A stretch of DNA of 64,000 bases from positions 1,860,001-1,924,000 of the forward strand of contig NC_015914.1 of the NCBI RefSeq assembly GCF_000222485.1, read 5' to 3'. Under the pieces are notes generated by a model. That model did not search any database. It had not been told where the DNA came from and saw only the letters and a list, made by a program, of their open reading frames with translations. This stretch comes from Cyclobacterium marinum DSM 745. GTDB taxonomy: Bacteria > Bacteroidota > Bacteroidia > Cytophagales > Cyclobacteriaceae. The stretch's first letter is position 1. Every line of letters begins with the position of its first letter. Below are positions 53,398 to 61,074 of this stretch, piece by piece. The position numbers and the translations under genes are program-made.

Positions 53398-54858
53398 ATG
53401 TTATTCAATTCAATTGAATTCCTAATTTTTTTACCACTAGTATTTTTCATTTATTGGTTTCTATTCCCTAAGAATTTAAAGCTTCAAAACCTATGGATTT
53501 TGATAGCCAGTTATGTCTTCTATGGCTGGTGGGATTACCGTTTTTTATCGCTGATTTTTTTCAGTTCGTTAGTAGATTTTTTGATAGGGATACAGCTAAA
53601 CAAACGTCAAAAAATTAACCAAAGAAAGTTTCTACTGTTTATAAGTTTGGCAGTTAACCTCGGGTTTTTGGGCTTTTTTAAATACTATAATTTTTTCGCA
53701 GAAAGTTTTGCTGATGCTTTTACTTTATTAGGCAATACCATGGATCCTTCTCGGCTAAACATTATTTTACCGGTAGGTATTAGTTTTTACACCTTCCAAA
53801 CAATGAGTTACACCATTGATGTATACCGGAAAAAGATGGCTCCCGTTTCAGAACCAATTGCATTTTTTGCTTACGTAAGCTTTTTCCCCCAGCTCGTAGC
53901 AGGCCCGATTGAAAGAGCAACGAACCTTCTGCCACAATTCTTTAAAAATAGAGATTTTAACTACACAAAAGCCTGCGACGGTTTGCGACAAATACTCTGG
54001 GGCTTATTCAAAAAGATTGTTATTGCAGATAATTGTGCGATTTATGTAAATGACATTTTCAATGATTACCAATCTTTTTCAGGTTTCACCTTATTATTGG
54101 GTGGGGTATTATTCGCCTTTCAGATTTACGGAGATTTTTCCGGTTACTCAGATATAGCAATCGGTACATCTCGCCTTTTCGGGTTTGATTTAAAAAAGAA
54201 TTTTGCTTTCCCTTATTTCTCCCGCGACATTGCTGAATTCTGGCGAAGGTGGCACATCTCCCTTTCTACTTGGTTTAGGGATTATCTATACATACCTCTT
54301 GGAGGAAGCAGGGACGGTCATGCTATTAGAAATATCTTTATTATATTTATTGTCAGTGGTTTTTGGCATGGAGCCAATTGGACATTTCTTTTTTGGGGTT
54401 TATTAAATGCTACCTTTTATCTCCCATTATTGTTGTCCAATAAGAACAGAGTGCATACATCTGACACCGTAGCCGCAGGCAAATACCTCCCAAGTATTAG
54501 AGAAACTCTTCAAATGGGAATCACCTTTTTTCTAATTGTCATTGCTTGGATATTTTTTAGGGCAGATAGCCTTTTCATGGCATTTGACTACATATCCATC
54601 ATTTTTTCGCCAAAATTCTTTGTCTTGCCCATTCAAGATTTTTGGAGCATGAATACCGGTAATCATTTAATATATCTTTTCTTTTTGCTAATAGGCTTCA
54701 TTCTTGTAGAATGGTTCCAAAGAGAAAAGAATCACGGGCTTGAACTCAATTCCCAAAAATTACCCAAACCGGTGAGGTGGGCATTTTACTACGTGGTTAT
54801 TATTTTTTGCTTCATTATGAATGGGGTACAACAAGAATTCATTTATTTTCAATTTTAA
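53398..54858 (+). CDS. MBOAT-family O-acyltransferase (AlgI-like)
   Basis: This 486-residue integral membrane protein has about 10-12 hydrophobic helices. The start LFNSIEFLIFLPLVFFIYWF is followed by the family motifs DFSGYSDIAIGTSRLFGFDL (near 240), SRDIAEFWRRWHISLSTWFR (near 275) with its conserved His, and the active-site His in FIVSGFWHGANWTFLFWG (near 322). It should transfer acyl groups, usually acetyl, across the inner membrane to an extracellular polysaccharide or glycan. The next gene, 5 bases after the stop, encodes an SGNH-like partner. Confidence 0.92.
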   Translation: MLFNSIEFLIFLPLVFFIYWFLFPKNLKLQNLWILIASYVFYGWWDYRFLSLIFFSSLVDFLIGIQLNKRQKINQRKFLLFISLAVNLGFLGFFKYYNFFAESFADAFTLLGNTMDPSRLNIILPVGISFYTFQTMSYTIDVYRKKMAPVSEPIAFFAYVSFFPQLVAGPIERATNLLPQFFKNRDFNYTKACDGLRQILWGLFKKIVIADNCAIYVNDIFNDYQSFSGFTLLLGGVLFAFQIYGDFSGYSDIAIGTSRLFGFDLKKNFAFPYFSRDIAEFWRRWHISLSTWFRDYLYIPLGGSRDGHAIRNIFIIFIVSGFWHGANWTFLFWGLLNATFYLPLLLSNKNRVHTSDTVAAGKYLPSIRETLQMGITFFLIVIAWIFFRADSLFMAFDYISIIFSPKFFVLPIQDFWSMNTGNHLIYLFFLLIGFILVEWFQREKNHGLELNSQKLPKPVRWAFYYVVIIFCFIMNGVQQEFIYFQF

Positions 54859-54863
54859 GTACC

Positions 54864-55796
54864 ATGAAAAGATTTATAAAAAATAGTCTGTATTTTGTAA
54901 TTCCTTTTGTGCTATATAGCTGTTTAATTGCTTTAATTGATCCATTCAATTTTCTAAATGGTTTTGGAATTACCAGTGAAGAGAAGAAAAAAGCCATCGC
55001 TTTGGACATTGAGCCACACCTTTATAAAATGATTGACTTTAAAAACAATCCCAATAAAAATTGGGTATTGGGTGACTCAAGAAGCAATGGACTATACAAT
55101 GCCATGGACAGTTCTACCTGGTCCAATTTGGCTTATGGGGGTGCAAGTTTAAAAGAAGTCATTCAATCATTTTGGTGGGCCAGAGAAATAGAAAAACCTG
55201 ACACCGTTTTGATAGGAATCAATCTAAATTTATACAATAAATACAATCGCCGTTTTTGGGTAGAGGAGACCATCAACAGAAAAAGTAATTTTTTCACTTA
55301 TGCCTTTAACAAATATACCTTCAATGCAACTTTTGCAATAATGGCTAACACCAATGAAGGTGAAGAAGAGAGCGAGTCTGAAGTAGAATTACCGGGAGCA
55401 AAAGAACAGTTTTGGAAGAAAAAATTGAACGGTACTGACAAGTTTTATAAAAACATTACTTATCCGGAAGAATACCACAAGCAATTGACAGAAATTGCAG
55501 ACCACTGTAAAAAGGAGGGTATTAAGTTGATTTTCTGGATCCCCCCCCTTCATAAAGATTACCATGAAGTATTGACAAAATATGAATTGGAAGAATTCGA
55601 AGCCAAATTTAAACATGATTTGTTCAGCTTAGGAGATGTTTTTGATTTTAATTATTCCTCTAATTTAACATTAGATGAAAACAATTTTAGAGACCCGGTA
55701 CATTTTAATGCACAGGTGGCCAAGCTAATTGAGGAAGAAATTCGAAGTTATTCACCACATCACTCCACGCTGTATAAAAAGAAATTATTAGACTAA
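54864..55796 (+). CDS. SGNH-hydrolase-like acyltransfer partner of the MBOAT protein
   Basis: From the ATG at 54864 this is a 310-residue protein with an N-terminal membrane anchor (SLYFVIPFVLYSCLIALI) and a periplasmic domain. WVLGDSRSNGLYNAMDSSTW (near residue 67) supplies the GDS nucleophile, and DPVHFNAQVAKL (near 275) the catalytic Asp-x-x-His. It has the layout of the AlgJ/AlgX/DltD-type proteins that complete acetylation of exported polysaccharide by an MBOAT channel. An acidic insert (NEGEEESESEVELPG) is unusual. Which glycan is modified is unknown. The frame also opens inside the MBOAT gene, but the ATG after its stop is preferred. Confidence 0.75.
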   Translation: MKRFIKNSLYFVIPFVLYSCLIALIDPFNFLNGFGITSEEKKKAIALDIEPHLYKMIDFKNNPNKNWVLGDSRSNGLYNAMDSSTWSNLAYGGASLKEVIQSFWWAREIEKPDTVLIGINLNLYNKYNRRFWVEETINRKSNFFTYAFNKYTFNATFAIMANTNEGEEESESEVELPGAKEQFWKKKLNGTDKFYKNITYPEEYHKQLTEIADHCKKEGIKLIFWIPPLHKDYHEVLTKYELEEFEAKFKHDLFSLGDVFDFNYSSNLTLDENNFRDPVHFNAQVAKLIEEEIRSYSPHHSTLYKKKLLD

Positions 55797-56127
55797 ATAG
55801 AAAAATGAGAAGGCAGGAAAATCTAGATTCAATGATATTTACTTGAACAAGCGATAATTCATTGATTTAAAACTTATTTTTATGCTGCTTAAATAAATCC
55901 AAAAAAATTTAAAAAGCATACCTCCTTCCCCAATTAAACCCTCAAGTCTTAACATCTTTTTACGAGTTTATATACCGCCTATCCTTTTTTTAAAAGGATA
56001 ATGCTGTCTAAATGCGTGAAATTTTCAATATTTAAAAAATTAAGGTAATTTAAGCATTCAATTAATTTTTATTAAAAATTGAAGTACATTACAAGCAGTT
56101 AACTTAAAGAATACCTAAGCCTAATCC
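55797..56127. other. Intergenic region with a terminator hairpin
   Basis: No gene is visible in these 331 bases. A hairpin TATCCTTTT / AAAAGGATA with a 3-base loop (55980-56000) could end the MBOAT operon. The remaining sequence is AT-rich and precedes the FGE-like gene, probably holding its promoter, but no exact TAnnTTTG was found. Confidence 0.4.
55980..56000. terminator. Hairpin TATCCTTTT/AAAAGGATA
   Basis: Nine-base perfect arms with a 3-base T loop lie 184 bases after the SGNH-like gene. The low GC content and distance make it a moderate terminator candidate. Confidence 0.4.
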
Positions 56128-57108
56128 ATGTTAAAATTATTAAAAAGAACTTTATTTTTGGGTTCTATTTCATCGGTCTTGTTTCTTGCAAGCGCTTATC
56201 AATCCATTGAAAACTTTGAACCCTATTCACAAGAAATTCCAGGAACAGGAATCTCATTTGATATGGTACCTATCCCTGAAGGGAGCTTCAAAATGGGAAG
56301 CAGTGATGGTGCATCAGATGAAGCCCCTGTTCACGAAGTAAAAATAGATCCATTTTGGATGGCTTCTCATGAGACCACTTGGGATCTTTACGAATTATTT
56401 TTAGACAAGAGCTTTGAGGCTTCCTCAAGTGAAGGTCCTTTGACACCAGAAATCGATGGATTGACAAGACCTTCTATTCCCTATTTAGACATGACCTTCG
56501 GAATGGGTAAAGAGCACAAACCGGCAATAGCCATGACCCAATATGGTGCCATTCAATTCTGTAGGTGGTTGTACCTCAAAACCGGTGTGTTTTTCCGTCT
56601 ACCTACAGAGGCCGAATGGGAATATGCCGCCCGTGCCGGCACCAAGACCAAATACTTTTTTGGAGACGACCCTTCTAAATTGGGCGAGTATGCCTGGTAC
56701 AAAGACAATAGTGAAGGCACCACTCATAAAATTGGGCAAAAGAAACCAAATCCATGGGGATTGTATGACATCTTAGGTAATGTCAACGAATGGACCATGG
56801 ATCATTATGAAGCCAATGCCTATTCTAATCGAGGAGCCAAGGCAGAAAATCCAATCAATTTGTCAGAAGAACTATACCCTAAAGTGATAAGAGGAGGAAG
56901 CTATGACGACAGCCCTGCAGAAATGACCAGTAGTAAGCGGGCAGCAAGTACACCGGAGTGGAAAAGAATAGACCCACAAATTCCAAAAAGCCAATGGTGG
57001 TTTCCTGAAGCTCCATTCTTAGGAATGAGGATAATCAGACCCCTTACACCGCCTAGCAAAGAATATATAGAAAAATACTATGGCACTGAGCCAATGGAAG
57101 ATTATTAA
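56128..57108 (+). CDS. Secreted FGE/SUMF1-like protein without catalytic cysteines
   Basis: This 326-residue protein has a signal peptide (TLFLGSISSVLFLASAYQS) and a complete formylglycine-generating-enzyme-type fold. Recognisable segments are MVPIPEGSFKMGSSDG (near residue 49), FRLPTEAEWEYAARAGTKTK (near 155), GLYDILGNVNEWTMDHYEA (near 211) and VIRGGSYDDSP (near 253). In true FGE the segment after RGGS carries the two copper-binding cysteines; here it reads DDSPAEMTSSKRAAST with no Cys. Sulfatase activation is therefore unlikely, and a structural or binding role is more probable. A Gfo/Idh/MocA protein follows after 17 bases. Confidence 0.82.
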   Translation: MLKLLKRTLFLGSISSVLFLASAYQSIENFEPYSQEIPGTGISFDMVPIPEGSFKMGSSDGASDEAPVHEVKIDPFWMASHETTWDLYELFLDKSFEASSSEGPLTPEIDGLTRPSIPYLDMTFGMGKEHKPAIAMTQYGAIQFCRWLYLKTGVFFRLPTEAEWEYAARAGTKTKYFFGDDPSKLGEYAWYKDNSEGTTHKIGQKKPNPWGLYDILGNVNEWTMDHYEANAYSNRGAKAENPINLSEELYPKVIRGGSYDDSPAEMTSSKRAASTPEWKRIDPQIPKSQWWFPEAPFLGMRIIRPLTPPSKEYIEKYYGTEPMEDY

Positions 57109-57125
57109 AATAAACTCAATAAATA

Positions 57126-58445
57126 ATGAAAGACAATAATAGTAACGAAAGAAGAAGTTTTATTAAAACTTCTGCTTTAATTACCGGAGGAGCAATGCTA
57201 AGCCCTTTCACTTTACCCGGCGCCTATGCTGCAGGAGATGATGCAATAAAAATCGCAGTAATTGGATGTGGTGGTAGAGGAACAGGAGCAGTGTTTCAGG
57301 CATTTGAAACCGGACAAAACATCAAACTTGTCGCCATGGCAGATGCCTTTAAGGATCGTTTGGATCAAAGCCATGAGCGTATCCTAAAAAAATATGGAAA
57401 GGATAAAGTAGTCGTTCCTGAAGAAAAGAAATTTGTAGGATTTGATGGTTACAAACATGCAATGAAAGATGCGGATGTTGTAATTATTGCTACACCTCCA
57501 GGCTTTAGGCCTGATCATTTTGAGGAGGCTGTCCGTCTCGAAAAACAAATTTTCATGGAAAAACCTGTAGCTACAGATGCTGTAGGTATCCGCCGAATCT
57601 TAGCTGCTGCCAAAACTGCCAAAGCAAAAAAATTGAATGTGGTGGTTGGGCTTCAAAGACATTATCAAGACAATTACATCCAAACCATTGACAGAATTCA
57701 CAATGGTCAAATAGGTGATATCATTGGTGGCCAGGTATTCTGGAATGATGGAGGTGTATGGGTAAGGGAGCGCCAGCCCGGACAAACAGAAATGGAATAC
57801 CAGATGAGAAATTGGTATTATTTCAATTGGCTTTGTGGTGATCACATCACTGAACAGCATGTACACAACTTAGATGTGGCCAACTGGGTTAAAAATAGTT
57901 ATCCAATTAAAGCCGAGGGAACAGGAGGAAGAACAGTTAGGAGAGGCAAGGATAATGGGGAGATTTTTGACCATCACGTGGTTCTTTTTACTTACGAAGA
58001 TGGCACTGTCATCCACAGTGAATGTCGTCATTTCCCAGGTGCTCACAACCGAGTGGACGAAAGCTTCCAAGGAACAAAAGGCAAGGCCTATATGAATGCC
58101 GGACATGTGGGTAAACTAACAGACTTGAAGGGAAATAGCCTTTATGACCATGATGGTGCGGGCAATGCCAACCCATACCAAGTGGAGCATGATAAATTAT
58201 TTGATGCAGTAGTGAAAGGCGAATACAAATACGCTGATGCTGAAAATGCAGCAAAAAGCACAATGACCTCCATCTTGGGAAGATATGCCACCTACTCCGG
58301 CAAACCTGTTACCTGGGAAGAAGGCATCAACTCTAACATAAACCTAAAACCTGAAAAGCTGGCTTGGGATGCAATGCCTAAAGTGCTTCCAAACGAAGAT
58401 GGATTTTATCCTTATGCTGTACCAGGACAAACCAAAGTAATTTAA
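57126..58445 (+). CDS. Tat-exported Gfo/Idh/MocA-family oxidoreductase
   Basis: This 439-residue protein opens with a twin-arginine signal (NERRSFIKTSALITGGAMLS). Its Rossmann domain shows IKIAVIGCGGRGTGAVFQAF (near residue 40), VVIIATPPGFRPDHFEEAV and the conserved EKP in IFMEKPVATDAVG (near 142). A C-terminal substrate domain contains NWLCGDHITEQHVHNLDVAN (near 237) with the family's His pair. Such periplasmic members oxidise or rearrange sugars with a tightly bound cofactor. It is followed 4 bases later by a TIM-barrel protein, also Tat-tagged, so they probably act on the same compound. The substrate is unknown. Confidence 0.88.
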   Translation: MKDNNSNERRSFIKTSALITGGAMLSPFTLPGAYAAGDDAIKIAVIGCGGRGTGAVFQAFETGQNIKLVAMADAFKDRLDQSHERILKKYGKDKVVVPEEKKFVGFDGYKHAMKDADVVIIATPPGFRPDHFEEAVRLEKQIFMEKPVATDAVGIRRILAAAKTAKAKKLNVVVGLQRHYQDNYIQTIDRIHNGQIGDIIGGQVFWNDGGVWVRERQPGQTEMEYQMRNWYYFNWLCGDHITEQHVHNLDVANWVKNSYPIKAEGTGGRTVRRGKDNGEIFDHHVVLFTYEDGTVIHSECRHFPGAHNRVDESFQGTKGKAYMNAGHVGKLTDLKGNSLYDHDGAGNANPYQVEHDKLFDAVVKGEYKYADAENAAKSTMTSILGRYATYSGKPVTWEEGINSNINLKPEKLAWDAMPKVLPNEDGFYPYAVPGQTKVI

Positions 58446-58449
58446 GCCC

Positions 58450-59370
58450 ATGGAAAGAAGAAAATTCATTCGAAACGTATCCTTAGGTACAGCCGCAGCA
58501 GGAATGGTGGGTGTAGGGACTAATCAGACCGTTCAGGCGGCCTCCACAAAAGCAGATGCTACATTCAACCTGGACTATGCCCCTCATTTTGGTATGTTCA
58601 AAAATCTTGCAGGAGATGACCTGCTTGATCAAATTACCTACATGCATGAGCGAGGCTTTAGAAGTCTAGAAGACAATGGCATGATGAAAAGAACGCCTGC
58701 CATGCAGGAGAAAATTGGCAATCATCTGGCCAAACTGGGGATGACCATGGGTGTCTTTGTTCTAGATAAAGGAGGAAATGGTGCCAATACACTGGCTGCT
58801 GGTAAGCAGGAACATGTAGATGTATTTCTTGACGGTTGCAAAAAAGCTGTAGAAGTTGCCAAAAGGGTCAATGCAAAATGGACAACAGTGGTACCTGGAA
58901 ATTTCCAAAGGAATTTACCCTTGGACATACAAAATGCCAATGTCATTGAAGCCCTAAGAAAAGGAGCTGAAATCCTAGAACCACATGGCTTAACAATGGT
59001 GCTTGAACCACTAAGTGATAACCCTGACTTATACCTCAGGTATTCCCCACAAACCTACCTTGTATGTAAAGGAGTAAATAGTCCTAGCTGTAAAATTCTC
59101 TATGATATTTACCATCAGCAAAAAAACGAGGGGCATCTTATTACATTAATGGAAATGTGTTGGGATGAAATTGCTTACATACAAATAGGAGATAATCCTG
59201 GTAGAAAAGAACCCGGAACTGGAGAAATCAACTTTCAAAATGTCTTTAAATACATTTATGAAAAAGGATACAAAGGAGTTTGTGGCATGGAACACGGCAA
59301 TTTTGGCTCCGGAAAAGAGGGCGAGGAAGCTGTAATCCAAGCCTACAGAAAAGCAGATAGCTTTTTATAG
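58450..59370 (+). CDS. Tat-exported TIM-barrel isomerase (hydroxypyruvate-isomerase-like)
   Basis: This 306-residue protein begins with a Tat signal (MERRKFIRNVSLGTAAAGMV). An xylose-isomerase-type TIM barrel follows: GFRSLEDNGM (Glu), WTTVVPGNF, GLTMVLEPLS (Glu, near residue 180), CKILYDIYHQQ (Asp and His, near 216), IAYIQIGDNPGRKEPGTGE (near 238) and GVCGMEHGNFG (Glu, near 275). These residues fit the metal-dependent hydroxypyruvate isomerase/2-keto-sugar epimerase group. It begins 4 bases after the Gfo/Idh/MocA gene, completing a three-gene periplasmic sugar-modifying unit closed by a terminator. Confidence 0.85.
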   Translation: MERRKFIRNVSLGTAAAGMVGVGTNQTVQAASTKADATFNLDYAPHFGMFKNLAGDDLLDQITYMHERGFRSLEDNGMMKRTPAMQEKIGNHLAKLGMTMGVFVLDKGGNGANTLAAGKQEHVDVFLDGCKKAVEVAKRVNAKWTTVVPGNFQRNLPLDIQNANVIEALRKGAEILEPHGLTMVLEPLSDNPDLYLRYSPQTYLVCKGVNSPSCKILYDIYHQQKNEGHLITLMEMCWDEIAYIQIGDNPGRKEPGTGEINFQNVFKYIYEKGYKGVCGMEHGNFGSGKEGEEAVIQAYRKADSFL

Positions 59371-59386
59371 GCCATTAATAAAAGAC

Positions 59387-59421
59387 AAAAAGGGCAGGTA
59401 TAATCAGTACCTGCCCTTTTT
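59387..59421 (+). terminator. Intrinsic terminator after the TIM-barrel gene
   Basis: Perfect 14-base arms AAAAAGGGCAGGTA / TACCTGCCCTTTTT with a 7-base loop lie 16 bases past the stop. The T-run continues on the 3' side. With the A-run on its 5' side it may also serve the convergent YcxB-like gene. Confidence 0.88.
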
Positions 59422-59441
59422 TTATGAAACAGAAACAGCAA

Positions 59442-59915
59442 TTAGGCTAAATAACCTTTTCTTTTCAATATAGTTTCTACAAATTTAACTTCATTCTGGG
59501 AATTGAAAATCTTGAAAGGAAGATGAATAAATTGTGCCTTGGACAACACAAGAATATAAGCATCGTCTTTAATCTGGGCATCTTTTACCATTTCCCATTT
59601 GATTGGCATTCCTTGCTTGCTATTGATTTTCATAAGAATCTGCCTACTATCAATTTCATAGGAAAGCTTTTCAAACATGACTTTATTTTGCTCCATTTGG
59701 GTCACCCCTGCAAATTGTATTACCCAAAAAAGCCAATATAAAACATAGGCCAAAATAGCCATACTTATCCACCACCAAGAAGGGATCCAAAAATAGCCAC
59801 AAGCGATGGCAATTGCGATCAAAACTACCCACCATTGCTCCTTTAAAATATTCATCAACCCTTGTTTGATATAGGTGCCTGTTTCCAGTTTATATTTCTT
59901 TGTCTTTACGATCAT
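59442..59915 (-). CDS. YcxB-like membrane protein
   Basis: This 157-residue protein has two adjacent transmembrane helices (WWVVLIAIAIACGYFWIPSW and WISMAILAYVLYWLFWVIQF). A YcxB-type C-terminal domain follows: LSYEIDSRQILMKINSKQG, WEMVKDAQIKDDAYILVL, AQFIHLPFKIFNS. YcxB proteins are small inner-membrane proteins of unknown role. It is convergent with the preceding unit and appears monocistronic. Confidence 0.75.
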   Translation of the reverse strand: MIVKTKKYKLETGTYIKQGLMNILKEQWWVVLIAIAIACGYFWIPSWWWISMAILAYVLYWLFWVIQFAGVTQMEQNKVMFEKLSYEIDSRQILMKINSKQGMPIKWEMVKDAQIKDDAYILVLSKAQFIHLPFKIFNSQNEVKFVETILKRKGYLA

Positions 59916-60312
59916 TTTTAAATATTCATTTTGCTGGGCAAATATCTTACCTTATCCATTAGATAGCAAGTTTATTTGGCATCCCTTTACACTTTTTTAC
60001 ACTTTTTCGGCTCAATGATAATGGTAAAGTTAGACAGAAGCCTTTTTTATTAAATTTCATTCAAATTGTAGCACTTAGAAAGTCAAACCCACCGCAAGAC
60101 CCAAATAGAATTTATCCTGCTCTATTTCAATCAATAAAACATAAATAGCTAAAGATTCACTCAGCTTCCTTCCAATTGGAATGTTGGAGAGAAATTCCCG
60201 CAATTTGGACCAACTTTTGCTTGAGTTTGCACAACTGATCTTGGTTCAATCTCCCGGATTGCATGTTGATATATTCAAATTATTATTGTAACTTAAACAT
60301 CAAACGTTCAAT
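59916..60312. other. Intergenic region, no supported gene
   Basis: No gene is visible in these 397 bases. On the minus strand near 60075-60150 a short frame ends DKFYLGLAVGLTF and a stop, which looks like the last strand of an outer-membrane barrel, but the frame upstream has no recognisable content. The direct repeat TTACACTTTT occurs twice near 59985-60006. Confidence 0.35.
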
Positions 60313-60537
60313 ATGATGAATAGCCTGGTGATAGATTTGATTTTATGTGGCATAGCCTATGTAGTATTGATATACTTCGTGGCCACGCTTACTAAGTCAA
60401 AAATTCAGCGAAACAGGAAAAACAACGATGATGATGGCGATGGAGGTGTAGAAACCAATACTCCTCCGGTTATTGATTTACCACCGGGCATAGTGTGGCC
60501 TTCTGATGAGAAGGAAAAAACGCCCATTCATTATTAA
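60313..60537 (+). CDS. Small single-span membrane protein, 74 residues
   Basis: One transmembrane helix (LVIDLILCGIAYVVLIYFVA) is followed by a basic stretch (KSKIQRNRKNN), an acidic run (DDDGDGG) and a Pro-rich tail (PPVIDLPPGIVWPS). It ends 1 base before the stop of the convergent Fur gene. No family is recognised. The clear positive-inside layout supports a real protein. Confidence 0.55.
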   Translation: MMNSLVIDLILCGIAYVVLIYFVATLTKSKIQRNRKNNDDDGDGGVETNTPPVIDLPPGIVWPSDEKEKTPIHY

Positions 60538-60538
60538 T

Positions 60539-60955
60539 TTATTTACATTTATTGCACGTCCCTTGGATTAGGAGGCTCATCTCTTTGGGATTATATCCTT
60601 TTGGCAAGGAAATTTTAGGCAAGGAGATATCTTCCAAGCAACTGGTATTCCCACACTTTTCACATTTAAAATGGACATGCTCATGGTCGTGATGCGCTTC
60701 ATCTGTACCATGATTGCACAATGCATATTTTGCTGCGCCGGTATCATCCAATACCTTATGCACAAGGTCATTTTCTAGAAAGGTTTTAAGCGTCCTATAT
60801 ATGGTAACCCTATCAAAATTATCCTTCAGCGCATCTTCAAGATCAGCGTGAGACAATGCAATCTTTCTAACTAGAAATGTATTGAGCACCTCTCTTCTAC
60901 AGCTCGTTACCCGTAGTTTATTGTCTTTTAATATTTCAGCCGTTTTATTAGCCAT
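60539..60955 (-). CDS. Fur-family transcriptional regulator
   Basis: From the ATG at 60955 this is a 138-residue DNA-binding regulator; the frame opens earlier only with a TTG. The winged helix (LRVTSCRREVLNTFL; ALSHADLEDALKD; DRVTIYRTLKTFLENDL) is followed by a metal-sensing domain with HHDHEHVHFKCEKCGN (near residue 86) and a second Cys pair in TCNKCK at the end. The two CxxC pairs form the structural zinc site. Whether it is Fur, Zur or PerR cannot be decided, although the short length and His-rich loop suit Zur or PerR. It is transcribed alone. Confidence 0.88.
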   Translation of the reverse strand: MANKTAEILKDNKLRVTSCRREVLNTFLVRKIALSHADLEDALKDNFDRVTIYRTLKTFLENDLVHKVLDDTGAAKYALCNHGTDEAHHDHEHVHFKCEKCGNTSCLEDISLPKISLPKGYNPKEMSLLIQGTCNKCK

Positions 60956-61012
60956 AAGATTTATTTTGGTAGACGCTAATATCCAACTGTTATTAGGATT
61001 TTCCAACTAAAT

Positions 61013-61047
61013 CATGGGAAGAAAGTACTTTCTTCCCTTTTTCCCAT
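61013..61047 (-). terminator. Nested palindromes between the symporter and Fur genes
   Basis: The 22-base palindrome GGGAAGAAAG-TA-CTTTCTTCCC (61018-61039) lies inside a larger pairing ATCATGGGA / TCCCATGAT. It sits 28 bases past the symporter stop and about 60 bases before the Fur start, so termination of the symporter mRNA is likely. Mutually exclusive folding is possible. Confidence 0.6.
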
Positions 61048-61074
61048 GATCTCAAACTATTACTACGAAAATTC

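Noticed and set aside
60075..60250. Minus-strand frame ending DKFYLGLAVGLTF, like the last strand of an outer-membrane barrel
   Set aside because: Only the final 13-20 residues look barrel-like. The upstream part has no start, no other strand pattern and no family match, so a remnant cannot be supported.
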